Positions 27,241 to 36,944 are shown, counted from the stretch's first letter. The stretch is 57,122 bases of DNA from Streptomyces djakartensis (GCF_014651075.1 NZ_BMWE01000030.1:1-57122), one strand, 5' to 3'. Made by a program: numbers and translations. Notes: generated by a model not told the origin, from the letters alone.

Positions 27241-28883
27241 GCACTCCCGACGTCACCGTGACGGTCATCGTCCACAACGACGCCGAACGCCTCGCCCGCG
27301 CCGTCTCCTCCGTCCGCCGGCAGACCCACACGAACCTCGAGATCATCGTCAGCGACGACCACTCGACGGACCGGACCCCGGACGTGGCCAGGCGTCTGGC
27401 CGCCGCGGACCCCCGTGTCCGCCATCTCCGTCTGGAGCGGAACAGCGGTGGCTGCGGCGTGCCGCGCAACCGCGCGATGGAGATCGCCCGGGCGCCGCTG
27501 CTGATGTTCCTCGACAGCGACGACGAACTCCCCGGCAACGCCGTCGAACTGCTGCTCGCCGCGCACCGCGAGCGGGAGATCGACTTCGCGATGGGCGCGG
27601 TGCAGCGGGTCCGGGTGGACAACGGCCGCCGCTCGACGTGGATGCCGCACCTGGTGGCCGAGCGCCGCACCCTCGCGGGCATCGGGGCCGACCCGCGCCT
27701 GTTCTTCGAGCACCTGGCGACGAGCAAGATGTACGCCCGCGCCTTCCTCGACCGGCACGGCCTGCGCTTCCCTGAGGGCATCCACTACGAGGACCAGCTG
27801 TTCTCGGCTCAGGCGTACTGCCTCGCCAAGAGCTTCACGATCATCCCGGAACCGGTCTACCGCTGGTACGTGGCCCCGTACGCCGCCTCCGACGCGGCGT
27901 CGATCTCCAACCAGCGGCACAAGCTCGCCAACGTCCGCGACCGCATCCACGTCCAGCACCTCATCGACGCGTTCCTCACCGAGAGCGGGCACGAGTGGCT
28001 CCGCGAGGACAAGGACCACAAGTTCCTCAAGCACGACTTCCGGATGTACGCCGGTGACCTGCCGTACCGGGACGCGGAGTGGCTGTCCTCCTTCGCGGAC
28101 CTGGTCACCCCGTACCTGGACACGCTCGCGCCGGGCGCGTACGCGCGCCTTCCCCGCACCGAACGCGTGGTCATCCAGCTGATCCGCGACCGCCGCCTGC
28201 CGGAGGCCCGCTCGGCGGCCCGGGGCCTGGGCCAGAGCGTGGCACCCAGGCAGCTCACGACGGACGCGGAGGGCCGCGTCTACTGGGGCGGCGAGGTCCC
28301 TGCCACCGCATGGTCCCGCCGGGAACTGGACGTCTCGGATCTGGAGCTGGAGACCTGTCCCTTCCCCAGCGCCCGGTTCCGCCACGAGATCACGGAGGTC
28401 GGCAGAGGCCCGGGCGCGTCGATCGACCTGGCGATCCGCACCTACGACCCGGCGCTGCGCCTCCCCGTCGGCCCCCGGCGCGCGACGCTCCTCATCGCCC
28501 CCGGCGGCCGCCGGCTCCACGTCCACTTCCGGCTCTCCCCGGTCCGCCCCGGCATCTTCGAGGGCCACGCCCACCTGGACCTGACGGCGGTCTCACTCCC
28601 CCTCCAGGGCTTCGCGGGGATCCGTCATCCGCTGCTCCGCCTCCAGCACCAGGGCCTGACCAACACGGGCCTGCTCCTGGCTCCCTTGGCCTTCCCGGCC
28701 CTCACGGCCCAGGTGCCGTCCCACCGTGTGACGGTGGAACCGGAGGGCCACGGCCCCGGCCGCCTGCAGGTCCGCTGGGAGCCGCTGGGAGTGACGGCAA
28801 AGGTGGTACGCCCACTGGTACGCCGAGTGGCAGGGCCCAGACTGAAGCGGGCAGCACACCTGCTGGCCGGCGCCCTGAAGTAG
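27237..28883 (+). CDS. Family 2 glycosyltransferase
   Basis: This 548-residue protein has a GT-A domain (1-~280): VTVTVIVHNDAERL, VSDDHSTDRTPD, FLDSDD (D93, D95, D96) and IHYEDQLFSAQ. The C-terminal part (~340-548) is a beta-rich region of unknown function similar in layout to that of the GT2 protein at 19717, including RVYWGGEVP. It has no TagF domain. ATG 27237 overlaps the stop of the preceding fusion, so a working GT2 is translationally coupled to the fusion whose own GT2 domain is degenerate. It ends the surface-polymer locus; a dispersed repeat and a hairpin follow. Confidence 0.88.
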   Translation: MSTPDVTVTVIVHNDAERLARAVSSVRRQTHTNLEIIVSDDHSTDRTPDVARRLAAADPRVRHLRLERNSGGCGVPRNRAMEIARAPLLMFLDSDDELPGNAVELLLAAHREREIDFAMGAVQRVRVDNGRRSTWMPHLVAERRTLAGIGADPRLFFEHLATSKMYARAFLDRHGLRFPEGIHYEDQLFSAQAYCLAKSFTIIPEPVYRWYVAPYAASDAASISNQRHKLANVRDRIHVQHLIDAFLTESGHEWLREDKDHKFLKHDFRMYAGDLPYRDAEWLSSFADLVTPYLDTLAPGAYARLPRTERVVIQLIRDRRLPEARSAARGLGQSVAPRQLTTDAEGRVYWGGEVPATAWSRRELDVSDLELETCPFPSARFRHEITEVGRGPGASIDLAIRTYDPALRLPVGPRRATLLIAPGGRRLHVHFRLSPVRPGIFEGHAHLDLTAVSLPLQGFAGIRHPLLRLQHQGLTNTGLLLAPLAFPALTAQVPSHRVTVEPEGHGPGRLQVRWEPLGVTAKVVRPLVRRVAGPRLKRAAHLLAGALK

Positions 28884-28893
28884 CACCGCCCCA

Positions 28894-28966
28894 GCTGCGG
28901 GCAGTCGTGCCGCTGGGGCGGCACGGGTGGGCGCAGCGGCACCCCGCAACGCCGGGCTGCGCAACC
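28894..28966 (+). repeat. Dispersed hairpin repeat, copy 1
   Basis: A ~51-bp core (28894-28944) starts AGCTGCGGGCAGTC and contains a perfect hairpin with arms GTGCCGC (28908-28914) and GCGGCAC (28919-28925). A 22-bp tail ending GGGCTGCGCAAC is shared with copy 3. It lies just after the GT2 stop, between convergent genes. This copy has a single head unit. Confidence 0.8.
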
Positions 28967-29031
28967 CCCCGCCCCGAGCACCGACGCCGAGCACCCCTGC
29001 CACCCGGCCCGAACCACACCGGCCGACAGGA

Positions 29032-29075
29032 AACGCCCCGGACCGACCGACCGACCGGTCCCGGCCCGGGGCGTT
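29032..29075. terminator. Hairpin between convergent GT2 and gdh genes
   Basis: Arms AACGCCCCGG (29032-29041) and CCGGGGCGTT (29066-29075) pair perfectly over 10 bp. The loop contains a GACC microsatellite (four units from 29041). It lies 16 bp beyond the gdh stop and could terminate transcription from both sides. Confidence 0.6.
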
Positions 29076-29091
29076 CAGAACGCCGTAGTCG

Positions 29092-32000
29092 CTACGAGTG
29101 CTGCCGCAGCAGCGTCCGCATCGTCCGCATCGCCACCGACAGGTTCGCGAGATCGAACGTCTCAGAGCTCTGGATGTCCTCCAGCGTGGTACGGGCCCGC
29201 CCGAGAATCGCCGCGTTCTTCTGCTCCCACGCCTTGTACCGCTGCTCGGGCGTCGAGCCGCCGTTGCCCACCGCCAGCACGTCGGCGGTCAGCGCCGCGT
29301 GCGCCGCGTACAGGTCCTCGCGGATCGCCGCGCGGGCCATGGACTGCCAGCGGTCGGCGCGGGGCAACTCGATGATGCGGTCCATCAGCTGGGTGATCCG
29401 CAACCGGTCGGCGAGGTCGTAGTACACCTCGGCGACGTCCAGCGGCTCACGGCCCATGCGGTCGGCGATCGAGACGATGTCGAGCGTCGGGAAGGCGGAG
29501 GAGAAGCCGGCCACGCGGGTGGCCAGTTCGTCCGGGACGCCGGCGCCCGTCAGCTCGTCGTAGATCTTCCCGTACCACTCCAGGTCCGCGCCCCGCAGCA
29601 GCTTCGGCAGCTGCGCCCAGACCTGCTCGACACGGTCGGCGAAGAAGTCGACCGTCTCGGCCAGCCGCAGCGGCTGCGGCCGGTTGTTGAGCAGCCAGCG
29701 CGTGCCCCGCTCGACCAGGCGCCGCGCGTGCAGCCGGATGCGGGTCTGGACCTCGGCCTCGACCTTGTTGTCGAGCGCCTCCACCCCGTCCCACACCGGG
29801 GACTGGCGGAAGATCGCCCGGGCCGCGGTCTGCGCCCGCACGATCTCCTCCAGCGACGCCCCGGTCTCCTCGCGCAGGCGGTGCAGATACGTCGTACCGC
29901 CCGTGTTGACCGTGTCGTTGACCAGCACGGTCGTGGTGATCTCGCGGCGCAGCGGGTGGCTGACGAGGTGCTCGGGGAACTGTTCGCGCAGCTCGGTCGG
30001 GAAGTACGCGTGCAGCAGGGTGCTCAGGTACGGATCGTCCGGCAGCGAGGTGTGCAGCAGCTCCTCCGCGACGGTGATCTTCGTGTACGCCAGCAGCACG
30101 GCCGTCTCCGGGCCGGTCAGACCCTGGCCCTGGGCGAGCCGCTCGCGGATCTGCCGGTCGGTGGGCAGGAACTCCAGCGCCCGGTCGAGGTGACCCTCCC
30201 TGACGAGGTGCTTCATGAAGCGCTGCTGGGCGTGGAGCATGGCGCTGGACTGGGCGAGGGCGTTGGCGATCGCCGTGTTCTGCGCGTAGTTGTTGCGCAG
30301 CACCAGCCGGCCGACCTCGTCGGTCATCTCGGCGAGCAGCTTGTTGCGCTGCTTGACGGTCATGTCGCCGTCCGCGACCAGGCCGTTGAGCAGGATCTTG
30401 ATGTTCACCTCGTGGTCGGAGGTGTCCACGCCCGCGCTGTTGTCGATGGCATCGGTGTTGATCCGGCCGCCGTGCAGCGCGAACTCGATCCGGCCCAGCT
30501 GGGTCAGGCCCAGGTTGCCGCCCTCGCCGACGACCTTGACGCGCAGGTCCTGGCCGTCGACGCGGATGGCGTCGTTGGCCTTGTCGCCCACGTCGGCGTT
30601 GGACTCGGCCGAGGACTTGACGTATGTGCCGATGCCGCCGTTCCACAGCAGGTCCACCGGGGCGTGCAGGATCGCCTTCATCAGGTCGGCCGGGGTCAGC
30701 TTGGTGACCTTGGACTCGATGCCGAGGGCCTCACGGATGTGCGCGTTGACCGGGATCGCCTTGGCCGTGCGCGGGAAGATGCCGCCGCCGGCCGACAGCA
30801 GGTCCGTGTTGTAGTCCTCCCAGCTGGACCGCGGCAGCTCGAACAGGCGGCGGCGCTCGGCGTAGGAGGTGGCGGCGTCCGGGTTCGGGTCGATGAAGAT
30901 GTGCCGGTGGTCGAAGGCGGCCACCAGCCGGATGTGCTCGGAGAGCAGCATGCCGTTGCCGAACACGTCACCGGACATGTCACCGATGCCGACGACCGTG
31001 AAGTCCTCGGTCTGGGTGTCCACGCCCAGCTCCCGGAAGTGCCGCTTGACGGACTCCCAGGCGCCGCGGGCGGTGATGCCCATGCCCTTGTGGTCGTAGC
31101 CCGCGGAGCCGCCGGAGGCGAAGGCGTCACCGAGCCAGAAGTTGTACGTCTCGGCGACCTCGTTGGCGATGTCGGAGAACGTGGCGGTGCCCTTGTCGGC
31201 GGCGACGACGAGGTAGGTGTCGTCCCCGTCGTGCCGGACGACGTCCGCCGGGGGCACGACCTCGCCGGCCACCATGTTGTCGGTGATGTCGAGCAGCGCC
31301 GAGATGAAGGTCTTGTAGCTCCTGATCCCCTCGGCCAGCCACGCGTCGCGGTCCACCGACGGGTCGGGCAGCTGCTTGGCGACGAATCCGCCCTTGGCGC
31401 CGACCGGCACGATGACGGTGTTCTTCACCATCTGCGCCTTGACCAGGCCGAGGATCTCGGTGCGGAAGTCCTCACGCCGGTCGGACCAGCGCAGGCCGCC
31501 GCGCGCGACCTTGCCGAAGCGCAGGTGCACGCCCTCGACGCGCGGCGAGTACACCCAGATCTCGTACGCCGGGCGGGGCGCGGGCAGGTCCGGGATGGCC
31601 TGCGGGTCGAACTTCATGGAGACGTACTCGTGCGGCCTGCCGCCGGCCGCCTCCTGGAAGAAGTTGGTCCGCAGCGTCGCCTTGATGACGGTGAGGAAGG
31701 ACCGCAGGATCCGGTCCTCGTCCAGGCTCGCGACCTGGTCGAGGGCCGCGTCCACCTCTTCGAGCAGGGCGTCCACGATCTCGTGCCCGGCGCGCTGCCG
31801 GTCCGGCGACATCCGCGCCTCGAACAGGGAGACAAGCAGGCGGGTGGTGTGGACGTTGTTGCGGAGGGTGTCCTCCATGTAGTCCTGGCTGAACGTCGAG
31901 CCCGCCTGGCGCAGGTACTTCGCGTAGGCCCGCAGCACCATCGCCTGCCGCCAGGTCAGTCCGGCGCTCAGGACGAGGGCGTTGAAGCCGTCGTTCTCGG

Positions 32001-34047
32001 CCTGGCCGGTCCAGGTGGCCGCGAAGGCGTCCTGGAACCGTTCACGGGCGTCGTCGCCGAAGTGGTCACCGCTGCCGTTCTTCGACCGGGGCATCCGCAG
32101 CCCGAAGTCGTAGATCCAGGCCACGCTGCGGTCCGAGCAGCGCAGCTCGTACGGCCGCTCGTCGACGACCTCGACGCCGATCCGGCTGAGGACCGGCAGC
32201 ACGGCCGAGAGGGAGATCGCCTCGCCCGTGCGGTAGATCTTGAAGCGGCGCTCCTCGGGGGCGGCGCCCACCGGTTCGTACAGGCTGAGCGCGAAGTCCG
32301 TGCCCTCCTCGGCCTTCAGCTCTTCGAGGTGGACGAGGTCCGCGACCGCGGCACGCGGGTTGTGGTCGGCCTTGTAGCCCTCGGGGAAGGCGTGCGCGTA
32401 GCGGCGCAGCAGCTCGGCCGCGCGCTCCTCGCCGAGCTCGGCGTCGAGCGCCTCGGCGAAGGCGTCCTCCCAGGACCGGGCGGCCTCCATCAGCCGGGCC
32501 TCGATGCGCTCCTTGTCGAGGTCGGACAGCTCCGGCAGTTCGGTGCCCTGCGGGACCCGGACCACGAAGTGCAGCCGGGACAGGATCGACTCGGTGTTCC
32601 ACGCGGTGAAGTCGACGCTGATGCCGCCCAGCTCCTCCTTCAGGATCTCGATGATCCGCAGGCGGACGGCCGTGGTGTAGCGGTCGCGCGGCAGGTAGAC
32701 GAGGGCGGAGTAGTAGCGCCCGTACTCGTCCTGGCGCAGGTACAGCCGCAGGCGCCTGCGTTCCTGGAGGTAGAGGACGGAGGTGACGATGGACCGCAGC
32801 TCGTCGACCGGGGTCTGGAAGAGCTCGTCGCGCGGGTACGTCTCCAGGATCTGGAGCAGGTCGCGCCCGTCGTGGCTGTTGGGCGAGAACCCGGCCCGCT
32901 CGAGGACCTCCTCGACCTTGCGCCGGATGACCGGGACCCGGCGCACCGACTCGGTGTAGGCGGCGGAGGAGAACAGTCCGAGGAAGCGCCGCTCGCCGAC
33001 GACATTGCCCTCGGCGTCGAACTTCTTGACGCCGATGTAGTCCAGGTACGAGGGCCGGTGCACGGTCGCCCTGCTGTTCGCCTTGGTCAGGACGAGCAGC
33101 TTGTGCTCGCGGGCCTTGGCCCGCGCGTCGGCGGGCAGCCGCTCGAAGGACGGGCTGACCGGGTGGCTCTCCTCGTCGGCGTGGTGCGGGTCGGCGCGCA
33201 GTATGCCGAGGCCGGTGCCGGGCACCGCGGCAAGCGAGTCGTCGTCGCGCAGCTGGTACTCGCGGTAGCCGAGGAAGGTGAAGTGGTCGTCGGCCAGCCA
33301 GCGCAGCAGCTCACGGGCCTCCTCGACCTGCGGTCCGGGCAGGTCACCGGGGATGGGCTCGTCCGGCAGCCCTTCCGCCAGCCGGATCGCCGCGTCCCGC
33401 ATCTTGCTCCAGTCCTCGACGGCCTCCCGGGCGTCGGAGAGCACGCGCAGCAGGTCGGCGGTGATCTGCTTCAGGTCGGACCGGTCGGTCTCGCGGTCGA
33501 TCTCGACGTGGATCCAGGACTCGACGTGCGCGTCGTGCGGCAGGTCGCCGGACGGCGGGGTCGGCACCACCTCGATGAGCTTGCCGGTGACGTCGCGCCG
33601 CACCACGAACTGCGGGTGGATGACGACGTGGATCCCGCGCCCCTGCCGCGTCAGCTCGTTCGTCACGGAGTCGACGAGGAAGGGCATGTCGTCGGTGACG
33701 ACCTCGACGACCGAGTGGCTGCACGTCCAGCCGTTCTCTTCCACGGTGGGGGTGTGCACCCGGACGTTGGCCGTGCCCTGGGGGCGGTTCTCGGCCAGCC
33801 GGTAGTGCGAGACGGCGGCTCCGAAGACATCGACCGGGTCGCGGTCGGTCATGTCCTCCGGGGCCGTGTGCAGGTAGTAGCGCTGGAGGAATGAGATGAG
33901 GGAATCGCGGTCCGGGGCTTCCTGGGCGTCTGGGGTCTCCTCGCCCGTCGACCCGGTCGGTAGGTGCCCCCCGACCGGGCTGTTCTCAGCTACCCGGGCG
34001 GCCCTCTCGAGCAACTCGGCCTTGGCTTCGTCCAGCTTGGTCTGCAT
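29092..34047 (-). CDS. gdh: NAD-dependent glutamate dehydrogenase, 180-kDa type
   Basis: The 1651-residue length matches the large NAD-GDH class first described in Streptomyces clavuligerus. It oxidises glutamate to 2-oxoglutarate and ammonia in the cytoplasm, a catabolic step. The long N-terminal half has ACT-like and other regulatory regions (TVEENGWTCSHSVVEVVTDD). The catalytic region holds KVARGGLRWSDRREDFRTE, VKNTVIVPVGAKGGFVAK and TVVGIGDMSGDVFGNGML for dinucleotide and substrate binding. ATG 34047 begins MQTKLDEAKAELLERAARV. It is monocistronic and preceded by 585 bp without a gene. No frameshift or truncation is seen. Confidence 0.97.
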   Translation of the reverse strand: MQTKLDEAKAELLERAARVAENSPVGGHLPTGSTGEETPDAQEAPDRDSLISFLQRYYLHTAPEDMTDRDPVDVFGAAVSHYRLAENRPQGTANVRVHTPTVEENGWTCSHSVVEVVTDDMPFLVDSVTNELTRQGRGIHVVIHPQFVVRRDVTGKLIEVVPTPPSGDLPHDAHVESWIHVEIDRETDRSDLKQITADLLRVLSDAREAVEDWSKMRDAAIRLAEGLPDEPIPGDLPGPQVEEARELLRWLADDHFTFLGYREYQLRDDDSLAAVPGTGLGILRADPHHADEESHPVSPSFERLPADARAKAREHKLLVLTKANSRATVHRPSYLDYIGVKKFDAEGNVVGERRFLGLFSSAAYTESVRRVPVIRRKVEEVLERAGFSPNSHDGRDLLQILETYPRDELFQTPVDELRSIVTSVLYLQERRRLRLYLRQDEYGRYYSALVYLPRDRYTTAVRLRIIEILKEELGGISVDFTAWNTESILSRLHFVVRVPQGTELPELSDLDKERIEARLMEAARSWEDAFAEALDAELGEERAAELLRRYAHAFPEGYKADHNPRAAVADLVHLEELKAEEGTDFALSLYEPVGAAPEERRFKIYRTGEAISLSAVLPVLSRIGVEVVDERPYELRCSDRSVAWIYDFGLRMPRSKNGSGDHFGDDARERFQDAFAATWTGQAENDGFNALVLSAGLTWRQAMVLRAYAKYLRQAGSTFSQDYMEDTLRNNVHTTRLLVSLFEARMSPDRQRAGHEIVDALLEEVDAALDQVASLDEDRILRSFLTVIKATLRTNFFQEAAGGRPHEYVSMKFDPQAIPDLPAPRPAYEIWVYSPRVEGVHLRFGKVARGGLRWSDRREDFRTEILGLVKAQMVKNTVIVPVGAKGGFVAKQLPDPSVDRDAWLAEGIRSYKTFISALLDITDNMVAGEVVPPADVVRHDGDDTYLVVAADKGTATFSDIANEVAETYNFWLGDAFASGGSAGYDHKGMGITARGAWESVKRHFRELGVDTQTEDFTVVGIGDMSGDVFGNGMLLSEHIRLVAAFDHRHIFIDPNPDAATSYAERRRLFELPRSSWEDYNTDLLSAGGGIFPRTAKAIPVNAHIREALGIESKVTKLTPADLMKAILHAPVDLLWNGGIGTYVKSSAESNADVGDKANDAIRVDGQDLRVKVVGEGGNLGLTQLGRIEFALHGGRINTDAIDNSAGVDTSDHEVNIKILLNGLVADGDMTVKQRNKLLAEMTDEVGRLVLRNNYAQNTAIANALAQSSAMLHAQQRFMKHLVREGHLDRALEFLPTDRQIRERLAQGQGLTGPETAVLLAYTKITVAEELLHTSLPDDPYLSTLLHAYFPTELREQFPEHLVSHPLRREITTTVLVNDTVNTGGTTYLHRLREETGASLEEIVRAQTAARAIFRQSPVWDGVEALDNKVEAEVQTRIRLHARRLVERGTRWLLNNRPQPLRLAETVDFFADRVEQVWAQLPKLLRGADLEWYGKIYDELTGAGVPDELATRVAGFSSAFPTLDIVSIADRMGREPLDVAEVYYDLADRLRITQLMDRIIELPRADRWQSMARAAIREDLYAAHAALTADVLAVGNGGSTPEQRYKAWEQKNAAILGRARTTLEDIQSSETFDLANLSVAMRTMRTLLRQHS

Positions 34048-34632
34048 TGTCCTCTGGCTCCTGTCGCGCGCCGTTGCGTGACGTAGAAGGAAGTACGGCC
34101 TCTGCGCTCACGGCCTCACGTCCTGACACGGGGTATCCGGTCTGTTCCGACGCTATGCCGCAAGGCGAGATGAGCGGGGGTGTCTGAGCCAATTTTGAGC
34201 TGACCCGGGGGTGTGAGGCTGCTCTCTGTGGCGCCTCGGTCCGGTCGGTGCTCGGCGTCCCGGGAGCCCTCGATGCCCCGTCCCGCCCGCGAAGACCAGC
34301 GACCGCCGCCCGGACACGGATGTCGTCCGTGCTCTCCGGGCGCAGGGCAGGGACGACGATGTCCCCGCGAACTATCGCGCTGATCACGCCACCAGGCTAT
34401 CGCTCCGCACAGGGGCCCCGTCATGAGCCGTATCTGTACAAATCCAGACCCAGAAGTTTGACGTTCTGCACAGTGCGGCCGCCTAGCTGCGGGCAGTCGT
34501 GCCGCCCTAGCTGCGGGCAGTCGTGCCGCTTGGGGCGGCACGGGTGGGCGCAGCGGCACCTCGCACCTCCGAGCGGCGGACCCACCCCCGACCCCGGCAA
34601 CAGCGCCGAGCACCTGAAGCCGCTGGCTCGGC
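34048..34632. other. 585-bp gene-free region upstream of gdh
   Basis: No convincing gene is seen: reading frames here lose Streptomyces third-position bias within a few dozen codons. It holds the gdh 5' region, a relatively AT-rich stretch (about 34420-34480), and copy 2 of the dispersed repeat (34485-34560). It lies between gdh and the 3' end of the HAD phosphatase gene; both are on the minus strand, so gdh control signals should be here. I could not identify a clear promoter. Confidence 0.6.
34485..34560 (+). repeat. Dispersed hairpin repeat, copy 2, with duplicated head
   Basis: A 24-bp head unit (AGCTGCGGGCAGTCGTGCCG plus CCCT) at 34485-34508 is followed by a full core at 34509-34560. 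The core hairpin arms are GTGCCGC (34523-34529) and GCGGCAC (34535-34541), with loop TTGGG instead of TGGG in copy 1. The 22-bp tail shared by copies 1 and 3 is diverged here. Confidence 0.8.
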
Positions 34633-35301
34633 TCACGCCGCCGCCAACCGCTCCGCCTCCGCAACCGCCTCCTCCAGCGTGTCCACGACCGGCACCCCCA
34701 CCGCCTCCAGACTCGCCCGACTGTGCGACCCCCCGGTGTACAGCACGGCCCGAGCCCCCACATGCAGCGCGGCCACCGCGTCATCCGCCGCGTCCCCGAT
34801 CACCACGGTCCGCTCCGCCGCCACCCCACTCAGCGACTCCAGATGCCGCACCATGTGCTCGGCCTTGCTGCCCCCCGACGGCCCGGTCCGCCCGTCCACC
34901 CGTATGAAGTGCGGCTCGATCCCGAACCCGCGCACCAACGGCACGAGCTCCTCATGTACGTACATGCTCAGAATCGACTGGCTGCGCCCCGCCGACCGCC
35001 ACCCCGACAGCAGCTCCACCGCCCCCATCGTGAGCTCACAGGCTCCCCGGTGCTCGGCGTAGTACCGGTGGAAGATGTCGTCCATGACCTCCCACTCGGC
35101 TTCCGTCGGCAACCGCCCCATGAGCCGCTCATAGAACTTCGGCACCGGCACGCAGTACAGCTCCCGGTACTTCTCCAGCGTCAGCGGCTCCAGCCCCAGC
35201 TCGGCGAAGGCCGCGTTCGTAGCGCCGATGATCGCGTCGATGTCATGGAACAGCGTCCCGTTCCAGTCCCACACGATGTGCGCGCCCGTCTTCGTCCCCA
35301 T
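34633..35301 (-). CDS. HAD-family hydrolase (phosphoglycolate phosphatase-like)
   Basis: The 222-residue protein is a HAD phosphatase. Motif I is VWDWNGTLFHD with nucleophile Asp12; the second Asp of DxD is Asn14, a variation I recall in this subgroup. Motif II is in LSMYVHEEL, motif III Lys in GGSKAEHM, and motif IV is VVIGDAADDAVAA. The substrate is probably a small phosphate ester but cannot be named. ATG 35301 begins MGTKTGAHIVWDWNG; the frame extends 10 codons upstream but the family start fits here. The DUF6912 gene lies 73 bp upstream on the same strand. Confidence 0.9.
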   Translation of the reverse strand: MGTKTGAHIVWDWNGTLFHDIDAIIGATNAAFAELGLEPLTLEKYRELYCVPVPKFYERLMGRLPTEAEWEVMDDIFHRYYAEHRGACELTMGAVELLSGWRSAGRSQSILSMYVHEELVPLVRGFGIEPHFIRVDGRTGPSGGSKAEHMVRHLESLSGVAAERTVVIGDAADDAVAALHVGARAVLYTGGSHSRASLEAVGVPVVDTLEEAVAEAERLAAA

Positions 35302-35374
35302 GCCACAGAACGTACCCGCCCCCACTGACAATCAAGAGGCCGGAGCCTCAACGCGCCCCCGGCCGGGAGGCGGC

Positions 35375-35890
35375 TCAGTCCCCGCGCCCCACCAGGTTCG
35401 GAATCTCCTGCGTGGCGAACCACAGCAGCTCGTGGTCCTCCGCGCCGTCCACGACGAACTGCGCGTCGTCGTCCCCGCCGTCCGCCGCGGGCAGGGCCTC
35501 GGCGGCCGCCGTGACATCCGCCTCCGCGTCCGCCGCGTCGACATGCACCGCCGCCGCCTTGGCCAGCGCCACGGGACCGGAGACCCGTACCTCCCCCAGC
35601 GCCGCAGGGTCGAGTCCGCGGTCGGGATCGGCGCTCGCGTCCCGGTCGGGCACGTCGACGGCGATCACGACCCGCCGCCGCGGCGCCTCCGGCTCGGCCG
35701 CCAGCCGCCGCAGCGAGGCCAGCGCGGCCCGGCTCAGCGCCGCGTACTCCAGCTCCTCGATGTCGTCGGAGAGGTACCACTCGCGCAGCGCGGGCGTCAC
35801 CGCGTAGGCGACGAACGGCCCGGCTCCCAGCTCACCCGTCTTGTACGCCTCGGCGAGACCGGGGAGGGTCAGGGGCACGTAGACACGCAT
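35375..35890 (-). CDS. DUF6912-family protein
   Basis: The 171-residue protein begins MRVYVPLTLPGLAEAY and contains FVAYAVTPALREWYLSDD and, near the end, ELLWFATQEIPNLVGRGD. These match a conserved actinobacterial family of unknown function found near HAD phosphatase and secA genes. The middle is very acidic and Ala-rich (DRDASADPDRGLD, AADAEADVTAAAEAL). No signal peptide or membrane segment is seen. It is probably co-transcribed with the HAD gene downstream. Confidence 0.85.
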   Translation of the reverse strand: MRVYVPLTLPGLAEAYKTGELGAGPFVAYAVTPALREWYLSDDIEELEYAALSRAALASLRRLAAEPEAPRRRVVIAVDVPDRDASADPDRGLDPAALGEVRVSGPVALAKAAAVHVDAADAEADVTAAAEALPAADGGDDDAQFVVDGAEDHELLWFATQEIPNLVGRGD

Positions 35891-36185
35891 GGGCTGGCCG
35901 CTTTCGTGGTCGGGGAGCTCCGGAGGTCCTTCAGGATACGTGCGGGACGTCCCCTTTCGAGCCCTGCCCCGTGACGCCGGACCCGTCCACCCGACGCCGG
36001 GAATTCACCCGGCGCGCCCCCACGCCCACGGCGTCCAAGCCCCCCACATCACCCGGATAAGTGAACCTTCCGGCGCCCCGGCTCCGCCTCCCCGCCGCCT
36101 TGCCCCGCCGCCCGCTGTCCCCGTACAAGATCACCGACCCGAAGTTACTCCCCGGTACCCACCGGGCCCACGAAACGGGGACCCC

Positions 36186-36926
36186 ATGCACAAGGTCATG
36201 ACCAGGGCACGCCGTCTGCCCGCGCGCCGCGACCAGCGCAGTTCCGGCAGCGCGGCCCCGCCGCCGGGAGCCCGCCCATCCGCCGCGGAGACCAGCTCCC
36301 CACCGCGCGCCTCCGGCAGCACCGCCCCACCCCGCGTCCCGGGCGGCGGACGCCGCACCCCGGTGGCGGACGGCCGCCCCCCGGCCTCCGGCCGCGCCAA
36401 GCGCTCTCAGACCCGTCCCGCCGACACCCGCCCACCGGCCCTCTCCGGACCCCGCACAGCACCCCGCGGAACGCCGCACAACACCCACTCCGCGTCGCGG
36501 GGAACCGTCACCCGGGCGTCCGCACCGGCCTCGCCGGACGAGACATCCCGCGCCCCTTCCCCCGGCCCCCGCCATCCGATCCCCCGGCCCCTGCCCACCG
36601 ACCTCTTCGCCGACCTCCTCCTCGCCGTGCTGAGCGGCCACCGGCCCGTCCACTCGATGCTCCGCCACACCCGGGGCCGTGCCTACGACGAACTCGCCTG
36701 GCTCGCCGAGCGCGGCCCCCTGCGCACCCGCGGCGCCCGTCCCGTCGTCCGCGACATCGGCTGGTGCGAACCTCGCCCCGGCGCCATCGAGGCGTTCGCC
36801 CGCATCGGGGCCGGCGACCGGCTCCGCGCCATGGCGTTCCGCCTGGAACTCGGCCAGGACCTTCGCTGGCGCTGCACAGCGGTGGAACTCGGCGGTCCCC
36901 GCCCGCCCCGCGCCGACGCCGACTGA
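36186..36926 (+). CDS. Rv3235-family protein
   Basis: The 246-residue protein has a long Pro/Arg/Ser-rich, probably disordered N-terminus (~1-130). The conserved C-terminal domain includes LFADLLLAVLSGHRPVHSM, AYDELAWL and RLRAMAFRLELGQDLRWRC. This domain is typical of the actinobacterial Rv3235 family, usually next to secA as here; its function is unknown. ATG 36186 is chosen; ATG 36198 is possible. It is divergent from the DUF6912 gene (295 bp apart) and convergent with secA across a strong hairpin. Confidence 0.8.
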   Translation: MHKVMTRARRLPARRDQRSSGSAAPPPGARPSAAETSSPPRASGSTAPPRVPGGGRRTPVADGRPPASGRAKRSQTRPADTRPPALSGPRTAPRGTPHNTHSASRGTVTRASAPASPDETSRAPSPGPRHPIPRPLPTDLFADLLLAVLSGHRPVHSMLRHTRGRAYDELAWLAERGPLRTRGARPVVRDIGWCEPRPGAIEAFARIGAGDRLRAMAFRLELGQDLRWRCTAVELGGPRPPRADAD

Positions 36927-36944
36927 CGCCCTGCCCCCCACGGC

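Noticed and set aside
29098..33894. 1598-codon plus-strand open frame
   Set aside because: It is the mirror of gdh on the other strand; its product has no domain and is low-complexity, while the minus strand encodes a full conserved enzyme.
33986..34387. 133-codon minus-strand frame upstream of gdh
   Set aside because: The first ~35 codons look plausible but the rest loses codon bias and runs into gdh; no recognisable family.
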